DNA of 64,000 nucleotides from positions 1,240,001-1,304,000 of the forward strand of contig NZ_CP034363.1 in NCBI RefSeq assembly GCF_007981265.1, given 5' to 3'. Positions within the stretch are counted from its first letter, which is position 1, and the number at the start of each line of letters is the position of its first letter. Below are positions 42,928 through 52,663 of the stretch, one piece after another. The notes beneath the pieces were generated by a model. That model was given only the letters and a program-made list of their open reading frames with translations, was not told the origin of the DNA and did no database searches. The translations under genes and the position numbers were made by a program. This DNA is from Pantoea sp. CCBC3-3-1. Its GTDB lineage: Bacteria > Pseudomonadota > Gammaproteobacteria > Enterobacterales > Enterobacteriaceae.

Positions 42928-43323
42928 ATGGCACGCAAAGAGATTAATTACACGGTAGACAGTAAAGACCGTGATGCGGGGAAAACCTTCTTTATCCGCG
43001 AAATGTCAGCATCACAGGCTGAGTGGTGGGCTATCCGCGCCGGTATGGCGATGGCCCGCAACGGCGTTGAGTTGCCGGAGAACTTCGCTGATATGGGTAT
43101 GGCGGCAATGGCGACGACCGGCCTTAGTATGGTTGCAAAAATCCCACTGGATGAGGCCAGGCCTTTACTGGCTGAACTGATGGAATGTGTGCAGGCCGTG
43201 CCGAGCCAGGGCGTAAAGCGAGCCTTAATCGAAGATGACATCGAAGAGGTCGCTACACGCCTGAAAATTCGCGCTGAGGTATTCAAGCTTCACGTAGCTT
43301 TTTTACAGTCCGTCGCCCAATAG
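42928..43323 (+). CDS. Tail assembly chaperone, first frame
   Basis: A 131-residue chaperone that binds tape-measure protein during tube assembly ('KTFFIREMSASQAEWWAIRA', 'PLLAELMECVQAVPSQGVKR'). The last codons contain the slippery TTTTTTA (43299-43305); a -1 shift there would extend it into the next frame to give a 202-residue fusion, as in lambda G/GT. Confidence 0.82.
   Translation: MARKEINYTVDSKDRDAGKTFFIREMSASQAEWWAIRAGMAMARNGVELPENFADMGMAAMATTGLSMVAKIPLDEARPLLAELMECVQAVPSQGVKRALIEDDIEEVATRLKIRAEVFKLHVAFLQSVAQ
43299..43305 (+). other. Programmed -1 frameshift site
   Basis: T-TTT-TTA in the zero frame of the chaperone gene, 16 bases before its stop. After slippage translation continues at 43305 in the -1 frame, which is open from 43278 through 43535. 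The downstream frame's own ATG (43338) has no SD. Confidence 0.75.
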
Positions 43324-43337
43324 ACATTCCGCCCCAA

Positions 43338-43535
43338 ATGGGCAGCGATATCGTCGGGCTGGCGGACTACGTCAACGTGCCGAAAACGATCGCTACCGTC
43401 ATCTCTTCAAAGCTGGCCACGCTTTTCGAGCTGGATTCGGTTTATGGGGTAGAGGATATGTGGCGGTTGCTCGAAATCATCACAGTAGATAACTACAACC
43501 GCATGGTTGTGAATAAATCACAAGAGGGAAGCTGA
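43338..43535 (+). CDS. Tail assembly chaperone, second frame (T part)
   Basis: A 65-residue segment ('VPKTIATVISSKLATLFELD', 'GVEDMWRLLEIITVDNYNRM') just before the tape measure. It lacks a ribosome-binding site and is probably made only as the C-terminal part of the frameshift fusion whose second frame begins at 43305. Confidence 0.75.
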   Translation: MGSDIVGLADYVNVPKTIATVISSKLATLFELDSVYGVEDMWRLLEIITVDNYNRMVVNKSQEGS

Positions 43536-45385
43536 TGGCCGGAACAATTATCGATGCTCTGGTCGTTACGCTCGGCCTCGACTCTTCTGGGTTCAAAAAG
43601 GGCCAGCAGGAAACCAAAGAGGGCTTGCAGAACACTCGCAAGGAGTCAGAGCAGACAGCTAAGGACATGGAGGCGGCTGGTAAACGTGCTGCTTCTTTTT
43701 TTGGCTCTATCCGCACTGAGTTGCTGGCGCTGGTGGGGGTAACGCTATCCGCCCAGGGCATTAAATCTTTCATTACCAGCATGACGAGTAACCTTCAGGA
43801 ATTGGGGGTATCGTCCCGTTCGCTGGACATGTCAGCAAAATCTCTGGATGGGTGGCAGCGAGCAGCAGAGGCGGCCGGGTCAAGTGCTGAGAAAATTACC
43901 GGCACGCTGGGTAACTTCCAGAATGCCCTGACACAGATCCGCACGGGTGGAGGACAGGATAATCCGCTCTATGCGGCCCTGTCTTCCTTCGCGGGTGCCA
44001 CTGGCGCGAACTTCGACTATCAAAACGATAACTCTGAAGCCATCATGCGGAAGATTGCCGCTAACTGGTCGAAGTTAAGCAAAGATGCGCAACGTCGCTT
44101 TGGCGGAATGTTTGGTTTTGACAATGCTACACAGCAGGGTTTGACCAATGGCAACCTTGTGCAGGATGCAGATCGATTTGCCAAAACTTCCAAAGCCACT
44201 GAGAACGCAACTGATAAAGCCCAGGCATTCAATCGTCGCCTGGTGGAGATGAAACAAAATTTCTCCGCAGCCTCGCAGGTGCTTTACGAGGCGATAATTC
44301 CTTACATTGAAAAGCTTATCCCAATCATTGAAAAGGTTGGGGTCTGGATTTCAACGCACGGGCCGGAGATTAATAAATTCTTCTCGGAATCAGCGGGTGA
44401 AGTTAATAAAGTTGTCGACGCTGTTGGTGGGTGGCATAACGCTCTTGAGTTGCTTGCTGTTTTCGTGGCTGGTAGCTGGGCGCTTCGCATGTTGTCTGGT
44501 ATAGCAAAAGTGAGATCGGGGTTTGCTCCTCTTCTTGTAGCTATAGCGGCAGTAAGCTCATGGGACAAGATCGGCAAAGCTCAGGAAGAAGCCAAAAAAT
44601 CAGGCATGTCCACAGGCGAGTATCTTGTCAAAAAGATGCACGACCAGCAAAAAGCCAATGAAAGCTCAGGCGCAACAATAAGCGACAGGATCGCTTCGTG
44701 GTGGAATAGTTTATCTGGCAATAGTTCGTCGATTGCCTTGTCGCCGCAGCAACAGGCCGCACAGAATGCCATCAATAAAGCTGGATTTCCGGCAGTGCTC
44801 AGTCAGCCTCGTGGCATCCGCAACAACAACCCAGGTAACCTGAATTACGCTGGCCAGGCCGGAGCTACCAAGGAAGGCGGCGAAAACGGTCGCTTTGCAG
44901 TGTTTAGCAATATGGGTGAAGGCGTTGCTGCGCTTTATCGGCAGCTGCAACTTTACATGAAGCGAGGCGTTAACACTATTGAGTCCATTGTCAATAAGTA
45001 TGCTCCTGCCGGTGATAACAATAACGTTGCCGCCTATATCCAGCAGTTAGTCGGCGCTACCGGTAAAGGCGCCAGCGATAAAATATCTGGCGAAGATACT
45101 GATACCGTCTTCAAGCTGATGAAGGGCATAATCAACCACGAGAACGGCAAAGGTTATCTCACGGATGCTGACATCATGGGGGGTATTCAGCTTGGATCAG
45201 GTGCAGCAGCGATGAGAAATGGCCCGAGTGGTGGAAGCGCTGGCGCAGGAAACAAAACCGATATCCATATTGGCGAAATGCACATGCAGACATCAGCCAG
45301 CAATGCTAACGCGCTGGGTGAAGACATGAATCGCAACATTCGCCGCAATAGCCTGGTAACACCGATGATGTCAGGGCAGGGGTGA
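43535..45385 (+). CDS. Tape measure protein with murein hydrolase domain
   Basis: A 616-residue tail-length protein. N-terminal coiled-coil region ('KGQQETKEGLQNTRKESEQT'), central helical part with a hydrophobic segment ('LELLAVFVAGSWALRML'), and near residues 425-520 a lysozyme-like domain: 'GIRNNNPGNLNYAGQAG', 'GRFAVFSNMGEGVAALYRQL', as in P5-type lytic transglycosylases. The enzyme part would open peptidoglycan at DNA entry. Confidence 0.9.
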   Translation: MAGTIIDALVVTLGLDSSGFKKGQQETKEGLQNTRKESEQTAKDMEAAGKRAASFFGSIRTELLALVGVTLSAQGIKSFITSMTSNLQELGVSSRSLDMSAKSLDGWQRAAEAAGSSAEKITGTLGNFQNALTQIRTGGGQDNPLYAALSSFAGATGANFDYQNDNSEAIMRKIAANWSKLSKDAQRRFGGMFGFDNATQQGLTNGNLVQDADRFAKTSKATENATDKAQAFNRRLVEMKQNFSAASQVLYEAIIPYIEKLIPIIEKVGVWISTHGPEINKFFSESAGEVNKVVDAVGGWHNALELLAVFVAGSWALRMLSGIAKVRSGFAPLLVAIAAVSSWDKIGKAQEEAKKSGMSTGEYLVKKMHDQQKANESSGATISDRIASWWNSLSGNSSSIALSPQQQAAQNAINKAGFPAVLSQPRGIRNNNPGNLNYAGQAGATKEGGENGRFAVFSNMGEGVAALYRQLQLYMKRGVNTIESIVNKYAPAGDNNNVAAYIQQLVGATGKGASDKISGEDTDTVFKLMKGIINHENGKGYLTDADIMGGIQLGSGAAAMRNGPSGGSAGAGNKTDIHIGEMHMQTSASNANALGEDMNRNIRRNSLVTPMMSGQG

Positions 45386-45387
45386 TC

Positions 45388-46191
45388 ATGGCCTTTAATC
45401 TTAACGAAACCACGATACTGAGCGCCATAAACAGCGGCAGCCTACTTTCTGTTGTGAATAGCGTGCTTTCGCCTGGTTATGGTATTTACCTGAAGAGCGG
45501 CATCAAGGCGTTGTCGCCAACGTCATTTCTGGGTATTGAGTATGGCGCGGATGCCGCTGTTGTTTCAGCGCCTATAGAGCAAGGTTCTTACAGCTCTTAT
45601 AACAAAGTGAAGCGCCCGCCGATCATCCGTGTGCTTTTTACCCTTGAGGGGTGGTCAGGGTTTTCCGGTTCACTGCCCAACCTCACTAACCTGTCCCTGA
45701 CCAGCCGTGCAGATATGCTGGCCGATCTGGATGCGATGGTGAATGAAGCAAACACCTACGATATTGAAACGCCAGACACGACCTACGAAGACTATGACCT
45801 GATCCGCTACAACTACCGTACGTCTGAACGTGACGTTACGCTATTGACGGTGGAAGCGATATTTCAGGCCGTGCTCGTAGAGGCCGAGGTTACTCTGACC
45901 AGCACCACTGCCCAGGACAACACTGCCGCGAACGGGACCAGTAAAGCATCCAGCGTGGTTACGGAAAAGGTTAATTCCACGGCAAGCGGTTCAACGCTGT
46001 CCGATGTGAGGGGGGCTCTTTCGGGACTGAAAAACTCTGTTTCCAGTGCCAGTACGCAGGTGGCCAGCTCAATCAGCACGACAGTAAGCAATGCAACATC
46101 CGGTGCCACCGGCGCGATTAATGGCGCTGCCACGTCATCCATTAACAAACTCTCTCAGAGCGTCACACAGCTCGTTTCAGGACTCTCGTAA
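45388..46191 (+). CDS. Baseplate-associated protein, 267 aa
   Basis: An N-terminal conserved part ('[20 protein letters not shown]', '[19 protein letters not shown]') and a long Ser/Thr/Ala-rich tail. In DUF3383-type phages this gene follows the tape measure and is a baseplate/hub component. ATG 45388 preferred over an upstream GTG. Confidence 0.72.
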   Translation: MAFNLNETTILSAINSGSLLSVVNSVLSPGYGIYLKSGIKALSPTSFLGIEYGADAAVVSAPIEQGSYSSYNKVKRPPIIRVLFTLEGWSGFSGSLPNLTNLSLTSRADMLADLDAMVNEANTYDIETPDTTYEDYDLIRYNYRTSERDVTLLTVEAIFQAVLVEAEVTLTSTTAQDNTAANGTSKASSVVTEKVNSTASGSTLSDVRGALSGLKNSVSSASTQVASSISTTVSNATSGATGAINGAATSSINKLSQSVTQLVSGLS

Positions 46192-46502
46192 TGCAGACGA
46201 TAACGCTTCAGCCATTGAAGGCTCAGGAGGTATCTGTGACGCTCGAAGGTCAGAGCGTTACGCTCAGGATTAACCAGCGGTCTACCGGTCTCTATATCGA
46301 TATTGGCCTGGCTGATAAATGGATAGCACAAGGCGTGCTCTGCCAGAACTGTAGCAGGCTGATCCGCTATCCCTATCTAAAATTTCAGGGTGAACTGTTT
46401 TTCGCTGACACGAAGGGATCAGATGACCCGGATTATTCAGGGTTGGGAACCAGATTCCTGTTGTTTTACGCCAGCGCCGACGAAATGGAAACAGCAACAT
46501 GA
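46191..46502 (+). CDS. Baseplate plug-like protein, 103 aa
   Basis: Beta-rich ('[20 protein letters not shown]', '[18 protein letters not shown]', '[16 protein letters not shown]'), one base overlap with the previous stop. Matches the small baseplate plug family that precedes the hub gene. Confidence 0.72.
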   Translation: MQTITLQPLKAQEVSVTLEGQSVTLRINQRSTGLYIDIGLADKWIAQGVLCQNCSRLIRYPYLKFQGELFFADTKGSDDPDYSGLGTRFLLFYASADEMETAT

Positions 46503-47356
46503 CCTACAAAAAACGCAGCCTGAAATTTCAGTTCACTCTTAAAGATGGCGCATTCGATGAACAGGGAAACGATATTCTGAGCCTCGATAATGTGAAGGCG
46601 GAAGTAGAAATAGGCGCTTATGGTGGAACATCAGGAACATCGCTGGAGGCCAGGGTTTTTGGCTTCAGTATTAACCAAATGGCTATGCTGAGTTATAAAG
46701 GAATCCAGTTAAACGGCGCCAAGCAAAACCTGATGAAGGTGTGGGCTGATGGGGTGCCGATATTTTACGGTTCAATCACCAACTGTTTTTCAGACATGAA
46801 TCAAATGCCGGACGCGCCGCTAATTATAAGCGCCTTTGCTACCGGTTTTGACCAGTCTATCCCTACACCACCGTTTACGAAAAACGGGATAGCGAATGTT
46901 TCTGACATTATTACCTCGATCGCAAAAAGTATCGGTTACGAGGTAATCAATAACGGCGTAACTTCACAGATTGAAAACCCGTATTTTGATGGAAACCCGA
47001 TAGAGCAGATCAATCAGTGCGCCCATACCGCGGGGATTAACGTGGATTTTCGGTTACAGGTTATCTATATCTGGCCACAGGGAAAGCAGGTGGATGACAA
47101 CGTGCCATTTATATCCCCGCAGACCGGCCTTATCGGTTACCCGGTGTTCAGTAATTACGGGATAACATTCCAGTGCCAGTACAGCGATCTGATTATTCGC
47201 GGGAGAAATGTGAAAGTGGAAACCTCTCTACCAAACGCCTCCGGGGTTTATAACATCCAGCAAGCGACGCACCATTTATCTACCTGGTCGGAAGGTGGCC
47301 CGTGGGTTACTCAGGCGTGGGCCTCTATCGGTCAGCTTATCGAAGTGAGGCAATAA
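46499..47356 (+). CDS. Baseplate hub protein
   Basis: A 285-residue gp44/gpD-like hub: '[20 protein letters not shown]', '[16 protein letters not shown]', '[15 protein letters not shown]'-type fold and '[18 protein letters not shown]'. Lies between plug and spike genes, as in related myoviruses. Confidence 0.78.
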   Translation: MTYKKRSLKFQFTLKDGAFDEQGNDILSLDNVKAEVEIGAYGGTSGTSLEARVFGFSINQMAMLSYKGIQLNGAKQNLMKVWADGVPIFYGSITNCFSDMNQMPDAPLIISAFATGFDQSIPTPPFTKNGIANVSDIITSIAKSIGYEVINNGVTSQIENPYFDGNPIEQINQCAHTAGINVDFRLQVIYIWPQGKQVDDNVPFISPQTGLIGYPVFSNYGITFQCQYSDLIIRGRNVKVETSLPNASGVYNIQQATHHLSTWSEGGPWVTQAWASIGQLIEVRQ

Positions 47357-48051
47357 TGAACCTTTTCACCACTCGCCCGCAGGACGTGGCAACTGATACA
47401 AACGCCCAGGCATTTATGATGCAAAAAATGCTGATGAGCAATGCTTTCATCACGTTGGCGATGGTTGCTGAAGTGAATGGCGAAATACTGGCTGTAAAGC
47501 CGTTGGTTGATGGCTTCACCGGTGCAGGAGATCGCATCCCGAAAACAATAATCTATGGCGTGCCGGTCTGGCGTTTGCAGCGCGGGGCAAGCGCGGTAAT
47601 TATGCCCCCTATTGTCGGTGATATCGGTTTGATAGCTATTTGCGATCGGGACATTAGTGGCGTAAAGGCAACCAAAGAAAACTCGCTGCCAGGTTCAAAC
47701 CGAACGCATAATTACGCTGATGCCATTTACCTTGGAGGCGTTCTTAATGCCGAACCAAGCCAGTACGTGAAGTTTTCAAATGACGGAATTGATATTGTGT
47801 CTCCGCTACTGGTAAGCATCGCCGCGCCTTCTGTGCAAATTGATGCTGATTCATCTTTTAGCATTAACTCGCCGAATATTATTCTCAATGGCCCGGTGAG
47901 TCAGGGTGCGGGAAGTAACTCCGGAGACTTTACCTTTGCCGGTAACATTACTGCCACAGGGGAAGTGACTAGTAAAGGCGTCAAGCTCTCAACCCATACA
48001 CATAGTGGAGTTCAGAGCGGCAGTGCAAATACCGGGAATCCTAACGTATAG
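47356..48051 (+). CDS. Membrane-puncturing spike (Gp138-like)
   Basis: A 231-residue spike. OB-fold N-terminal part ('LVDGFTGAGDRIPKTIIYGV', 'GDIGLIAICDRDISGVKAT') and a C-terminal beta-helix tip ('SFSINSPNIILNGPV', 'GEVTSKGVKLSTHTHSGVQS') with the metal-binding HTH tail. The 3' end overlaps an antisense gene by 11 bp. Confidence 0.85.
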   Translation: MNLFTTRPQDVATDTNAQAFMMQKMLMSNAFITLAMVAEVNGEILAVKPLVDGFTGAGDRIPKTIIYGVPVWRLQRGASAVIMPPIVGDIGLIAICDRDISGVKATKENSLPGSNRTHNYADAIYLGGVLNAEPSQYVKFSNDGIDIVSPLLVSIAAPSVQIDADSSFSINSPNIILNGPVSQGAGSNSGDFTFAGNITATGEVTSKGVKLSTHTHSGVQSGSANTGNPNV

Positions 48052-48511
48052 AGCGACCATACCCCCAATACATGGAGTCTGCTATTGCTTTGTATTGGAA
48101 TGGGTTGTCTATAACCCCTCTAATGCTATAGAGATATCTATCTAGCATGGATTGTGGTTGATTAGTTACACCTGCATCATATCCTGAAACGCAAGCTTCG
48201 GTAGCGGCCATTGCCCATGATTGAGGAGTTTCCGTGACCGTGCTTGAGTTGGTTCCATAGTATTTTTTCGCCATGCTGAAATACTGCTTTGAAGACTCAA
48301 TGGCATGCTTTGCGCATCCAGAATTAAATGCTTTAAGGTCGAGTTCCTGATCTGCTTTAATCTTCTGCTCGCGCATGGAATTTTCTATTTTAACTGCCTT
48401 GGCGCGATCCATCTCATATTGAGATTGTTTGCTATTCGCAGATTGATGCGGAGGGGAAGAGCAGCCAGAGATGACAGCAGAATATAAGACTAAAAATGCA
48501 AGCTTTTTCAT
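48041..48511 (-). CDS. Prophage lipoprotein, 156 aa
   Basis: Antisense gene inside the tail operon. Signal 'MKKLAFLVLYSAVISGC' places the lipid cysteine at residue 17, followed by Ser (Ser at +2 favours the outer membrane). The mature part is helical and Lys-rich, ending with Cys-containing 'AATEACVSGYDAGVTNQP'. Likely expressed from the lysogen: a lysogenic-conversion or superinfection-exclusion protein (inference). Confidence 0.75.
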   Translation of the reverse strand: MKKLAFLVLYSAVISGCSSPPHQSANSKQSQYEMDRAKAVKIENSMREQKIKADQELDLKAFNSGCAKHAIESSKQYFSMAKKYYGTNSSTVTETPQSWAMAATEACVSGYDAGVTNQPQSMLDRYLYSIRGVIDNPFQYKAIADSMYWGYGRSIR

Positions 48512-48584
48512 ATAACACCTTAAATAATTTCTTTCTAAATATGCTATCTGTAAATTGCTGCAATAGCATGCAATTTATGTAATC

Positions 48585-48607
48585 AACCCGCTCCGGCGGG
48601 TTTTTTT
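48585..48607 (+). terminator. Intrinsic terminator inside tail operon
   Basis: CCCGC-TCCG-GCGGG stem followed by seven T, 15 bp before the next baseplate gene. It would stop late transcription unless Q-modified. Confidence 0.8.
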
Positions 48608-48622
48608 ACGCCCGGAGAAACC

Positions 48623-48982
48623 ATGCTTACAAAATCATTCGAGCTGGAAACAGCATCGTGGGACTTGTCCCTCGATGACTCCGGCAGCATTGCTATTACT
48701 AAAAATCCTTATGCCGTGGCTCAGGACGTGGCCTGCGCCTGCTCTACCTTCCTTGGCGAGGTCTGGTACGACACCACACTCGGCATCCCTTATTACCAGC
48801 GGATCCTCGGACACTGGCCAGGCACTCAGCTTATCAACACCAAATACGCCAGCGAGGCGAAAAAACTCGATTACGTTCAGTCTGCCTTTTGCACGACAAC
48901 CGTAGGAAACGGCGACCGTGCGGCGACCGGCGTTATGACAATCACCGATACGAACAACGTTACCAGCACAATCCAATATTGA
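48623..48982 (+). CDS. Baseplate wedge protein (gp25/W-like)
   Basis: A 119-residue protein with 'VACACSTFLGEVWYDTTLGI', then 'PYYQRILGHWPGTQLINTKY', a gp25-like wedge signature. Followed by the J-like gene as usual. Confidence 0.82.
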   Translation: MLTKSFELETASWDLSLDDSGSIAITKNPYAVAQDVACACSTFLGEVWYDTTLGIPYYQRILGHWPGTQLINTKYASEAKKLDYVQSAFCTTTVGNGDRAATGVMTITDTNNVTSTIQY

Positions 48983-48989
48983 GGCAATC

Positions 48990-50228
48990 ATGGCAGATAC
49001 AGTAACCGTTACGACTTCCGTACCGGCCATAACCATTTCTGATACCGGTCTGGCCGTGCCGGATGAGCTGGATATCCTTAATGGTCGCCTGACGGATTTA
49101 GACACGGCGATGGGCGGCGGGATGAGTAAATCCCTGACGACGCCGCAGGGCCAAATCGCAATGAGCGAAACAGCGATAATCGCTGATAAAAACGACCAGC
49201 TGCTGTTTATCACTAACGCGATCAACCCTGACTACTCATCAGGCCGATTCCAGGACGCTATCGGCCGCATTTATTTTATAGACCGCATTGCCGCACTGGG
49301 AACGACGGTTACCGCAACATGCACCGGGCTTGTAGGTACGTTAATTCCAGCAGGAAGCGTTGCCCAGGACGATGTTGGTTACCTGTATTCCTCTCTGGCT
49401 GACGCGACAATAGGCACTGGTGGATCGGTGGATGTGGTTTTCCAGAACCAGACAACCGGAGCCATTGCGTGTCCGATCGGGTCGCTGAATACCATTTATC
49501 GCGCTGTAACCGGATGGTCTGGCGTTAACAATGCCAGTGCTGGCGTACCCGGCAACGATGTGGAAACGCGTGCCAATTTCGAATATCGCCGTAAGCAGTC
49601 TGTTGCGCTCAACGCCAAAGGAACCCCTGAGTCTATCTATGCCGCGGTGCTAGCAGTCGATGGCGTTTCGGATGCATATGTTTACTCAAACCATAAAGGT
49701 ACGGCGGTGCAGATCGGCACTACAAGTTATACCGTCCCAGCTCATTCAGTTTATGTCGCTGTTTATGGTGGCAAAGCGGCTGACATTGCGCAGGCCATCT
49801 ACACCAAAAATCAGGTAGGTGCCGGTATGGCAGGCAACACCAGCTATACGGTAAAAGACACATCCTCTGGCTCGCTGACCCCGCCGCAATACGAAATAAC
49901 CTGGAATACACCTACCGCGGCGAGAACTTATTTTCAGGTGCAAATCCAGAAGATTGATGCGGTCCCTTCTAATATCGTCGATCTGGTGCGTGATGCGGTA
50001 GCTTCTGCATTTACGGGGAATAGCGACAGCGTTTCAAAAGCTCGTATCGCCAGCAAGCTCTTTGCTGGTAGCTATTACGCCGTGGTGAACTATATCGATA
50101 AAAGCAGCATTAACGTGCTTTCCGTTCTGGTTAGTCTTGATGGAAAAACCTTCACTCCATCAGTGGAGTACGGAGTGGACCAAGTTCCTACGCTCGACAG
50201 TGCCGATATATCGGTAACGCTTGTATGA
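48990..50228 (+). CDS. Baseplate J-like protein
   Basis: A 412-residue wedge protein. 'GRFQDAIGRIYFIDRIAALG', 'GVNNASAGVPGNDVETRANF' and 'RRKQSVALNAKGTPESIYAA' are standard baseplate_J motifs. Complete. Confidence 0.92.
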   Translation: MADTVTVTTSVPAITISDTGLAVPDELDILNGRLTDLDTAMGGGMSKSLTTPQGQIAMSETAIIADKNDQLLFITNAINPDYSSGRFQDAIGRIYFIDRIAALGTTVTATCTGLVGTLIPAGSVAQDDVGYLYSSLADATIGTGGSVDVVFQNQTTGAIACPIGSLNTIYRAVTGWSGVNNASAGVPGNDVETRANFEYRRKQSVALNAKGTPESIYAAVLAVDGVSDAYVYSNHKGTAVQIGTTSYTVPAHSVYVAVYGGKAADIAQAIYTKNQVGAGMAGNTSYTVKDTSSGSLTPPQYEITWNTPTAARTYFQVQIQKIDAVPSNIVDLVRDAVASAFTGNSDSVSKARIASKLFAGSYYAVVNYIDKSSINVLSVLVSLDGKTFTPSVEYGVDQVPTLDSADISVTLV

Positions 50229-50899
50229 AAAATGTAACCGACACGATTTTAACGCAATACGCCGGAAGTCCTAAGCTGCGTGGCCTGGTCGAAACCTTTA
50301 ACTCGGCGATGGATATCGATGCGTTTACTGAGGAATTTCTAAAGGCGATATGGGACGTCTCAACAGCAGAAGGCTACGGGCTGGACGTGTGGGGAAAGAT
50401 TGTGAACGTTTCACGCTTTCTCAATGTTGAGGAAGAACAGACAGCCTTTGGCTTTGATGAAGCTTATATATCATCAAACGCTAACTCCCCCAAACCATTT
50501 GACCAGGCACCATTCTATGAGGGCGTCGGCCTGACGACAACATTCAGGCTCACAGATGATGCATACCGCACGCTGATCATGGCTAAAGCAATGGCCAACA
50601 TTACCGACTGCACGATCCCCAACATAAACCGCCTGCTTCGCTACCTGTTTAGCGGTCGCGGTGATGTGTTCGTGGCGGTAACTGGGGTCATGGCAATTCG
50701 CTATGTTTTCGGCTTTGAGTTGACGCCTGTAGAAAGCGCCATTCTCCTCAAATCAAACGCAGTAACCAAACCAGCGGGCGTCTCCGTTGATTTAATGACG
50801 GTCGATTTCAATAACACATTCGGATTTAACGAGGCCAGCCTTCAACCTTTCGAAGTCGGAACGTTCTTCCCTGATTCAGGAATAAAAAATGCAAATTAG
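50225..50899 (+). CDS. Baseplate protein (DUF2612)
   Basis: A 224-residue protein that links baseplate and fibre: 'STAEGYGLDVWGKIVNVSRF', 'DDAYRTLIMAKAMANITDCT'. Overlaps its neighbours by four and eleven bases. Confidence 0.88.
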   Translation: MKNVTDTILTQYAGSPKLRGLVETFNSAMDIDAFTEEFLKAIWDVSTAEGYGLDVWGKIVNVSRFLNVEEEQTAFGFDEAYISSNANSPKPFDQAPFYEGVGLTTTFRLTDDAYRTLIMAKAMANITDCTIPNINRLLRYLFSGRGDVFVAVTGVMAIRYVFGFELTPVESAILLKSNAVTKPAGVSVDLMTVDFNNTFGFNEASLQPFEVGTFFPDSGIKNAN

Positions 50900-52208
50900 C
50901 TCAGTTCCAAAAAAACTACCTGTTCCTTTTGCTGACAACGGCGATAAGCAAACAATCCCCGTTGAATCACAGGTTGGCATTACAGGCGGCCGCGCTTCTT
51001 ACTCGACCGGATTTCCACCATTAACCAGGACGCCTTTAAGTGCAGGAGGTATCCCTCCGTTCGGAACCGATTTTAACGGCGTGCTGAATGAGATTACAGC
51101 GGCTATTCGTTGGGGCAATGCAGGTGCAGGATATGCTTTCGATTCAAGCTTCGCTACCTCAATCTCCGGTTACCCAAAAGGCGCTTTACTACCTAACTCT
51201 GTTGGTGACGGATTCTGGCTGAACACAACAGATGCAAATAGCAACTCACCTGAAAACGCCACAGCGGCTCTTACAGGATGGGTTCCGGTTAACTCGTACG
51301 GATCTACAGCTATCACTGGCCTGTCTTCATCCAGCGTAACACTTACAACTCTACAAGCATCAAAAAACACGATCATACTAGCGGGTTCACTTACCTCTAA
51401 TATCAACCTTATCGCTCCTGCCTGGTTAAAGACATGGGAGATCGTTAATAACTGTACCGGAGCATATTCAGTAACCGTTAAAACACCAGCAGGAACAGGT
51501 GTTGCTGTGCCAACCGGATCAAATGCGAGACTTCAGGGTGATGGAACAAATATCAATCAAGCTGCCGCTCCAGGATCTCTGCTGGGCTCTCCTCAAATAT
51601 TCACCACCAGTGGAACCTATACACCAACGCCTGGAACCAAAGTAGCTGAGATAGAAATCATAGGAGCTGGCGGCGGCGGCGGCGGTACCGGTGCAACTTC
51701 ATCCAGTACCGCTGCAGTTGCGTCTGGTGGTAATTCTGGGGCGGCAGCTAAAAAGAGGATTTTAAACCCTGTCATTACAAGCGTGGTTATAGGTATTGGT
51801 GGCGCAGGCGGCATTGGAGATAATCCGGGTTCTGCTGGTGGGGCATCCTCCTTCGGCACGATAATATCCGCCCCAGGTGGTAAAGGGGGGCTGAAGGTTA
51901 CATTAACGAGTAGCTCTGCCGTAGTGAGTGCTTGCGCGGCCGCAACAGAAATCGCAACAGGTGGAGATATTAACTTTAAAAGCGGGCAGGGTTCTTATGG
52001 AACTATAGCCATTGTCGGTAGCGGATGGTCAGGTAAGGGTGGGGATTCTATCTTTGGCCCCGGTGGGGGCGGGGTATATAAATCAGACGGTATATCTGCT
52101 GTAAACCCAGGGGCTGGCGGTGGGGGTTCACATGATGAAAGTGGTGGACCGGCTCGAATAGGCGGAAAAGGTGCCAACGGTATTTGTATTATTCGGGAGT
52201 ACGCATAA
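50889..52208 (+). CDS. Tail fibre with glycine-rich tip
   Basis: A 439-residue fibre. The N-terminal baseplate-binding part ('SYSTGFPPLTRTPLSAGGIP', 'PFGTDFNGVLNEITAAIRWG') is conserved in such phages. From about residue 255 the sequence is dominated by polyglycine turns ('GAGGGGGGTG', 'GPGGGG', 'GAGGGGSH'), resembling polyglycine-sandwich receptor tips. The tip probably fixes host range. Confidence 0.85.
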   Translation: MQISSVPKKLPVPFADNGDKQTIPVESQVGITGGRASYSTGFPPLTRTPLSAGGIPPFGTDFNGVLNEITAAIRWGNAGAGYAFDSSFATSISGYPKGALLPNSVGDGFWLNTTDANSNSPENATAALTGWVPVNSYGSTAITGLSSSSVTLTTLQASKNTIILAGSLTSNINLIAPAWLKTWEIVNNCTGAYSVTVKTPAGTGVAVPTGSNARLQGDGTNINQAAAPGSLLGSPQIFTTSGTYTPTPGTKVAEIEIIGAGGGGGGTGATSSSTAAVASGGNSGAAAKKRILNPVITSVVIGIGGAGGIGDNPGSAGGASSFGTIISAPGGKGGLKVTLTSSSAVVSACAAATEIATGGDINFKSGQGSYGTIAIVGSGWSGKGGDSIFGPGGGGVYKSDGISAVNPGAGGGGSHDESGGPARIGGKGANGICIIREYA

Positions 52209-52636
52209 TGGGTGCATATGCAATTGTGAACAAAGATGGCCAGGTAATAAACGCCATCGCGTGGGATCGTCAAGATCAGCCAGATTTCGATTATGGGAAA
52301 GCGGATGGTAATCAGGCAATCTTGATAGAGGAGGGTGTTGCTGCTGGACCAGGCTTTACATACGCAGACGGCAAATTCCTCGCGCCGGCACTTACGGCAG
52401 AAGAGGTTGAGCAACAAAAACAGAGGGCTATCAGCAGCAATATATCTCTCAAAGAGTCGCTTATGGCAGAGGCTACGCAGCGCAGGGATACTTTACAGGA
52501 TGCCGTCGATTTGGATGAGGCAACAGAAGAAGAGGCAGCAGCGCTTCCACTATGGAAGAAATATCGGGTAATTTTGAGCAGAATAGATGCTAATACCGAT
52601 CAGGCCATTAAATGGCCAGAAAAGCCATCATTATAA
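52208..52636 (+). CDS. Tail fibre assembly protein
   Basis: A 142-residue Tfa-like protein ('YAIVNKDGQVINAIAWDRQD', 'PGFTYADGKFLAPALTAEEV', 'LPLWKKYRVILSRIDAN'). Coupled to the fibre gene by an ATG overlapping its stop. Confidence 0.87.
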   Translation: MGAYAIVNKDGQVINAIAWDRQDQPDFDYGKADGNQAILIEEGVAAGPGFTYADGKFLAPALTAEEVEQQKQRAISSNISLKESLMAEATQRRDTLQDAVDLDEATEEEAAALPLWKKYRVILSRIDANTDQAIKWPEKPSL

Positions 52637-52642
52637 AAATCA

Positions 52643-52658
52643 AGGGGCTTGCGCCCCT
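52643..52658. terminator. Bidirectional terminator at end of late operon
   Basis: AGGGGC-TTGC-GCCCCT between two convergent genes, with A/T-rich flanks on both sides. Confidence 0.7.
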
Positions 52659-52663
52659 AATTC

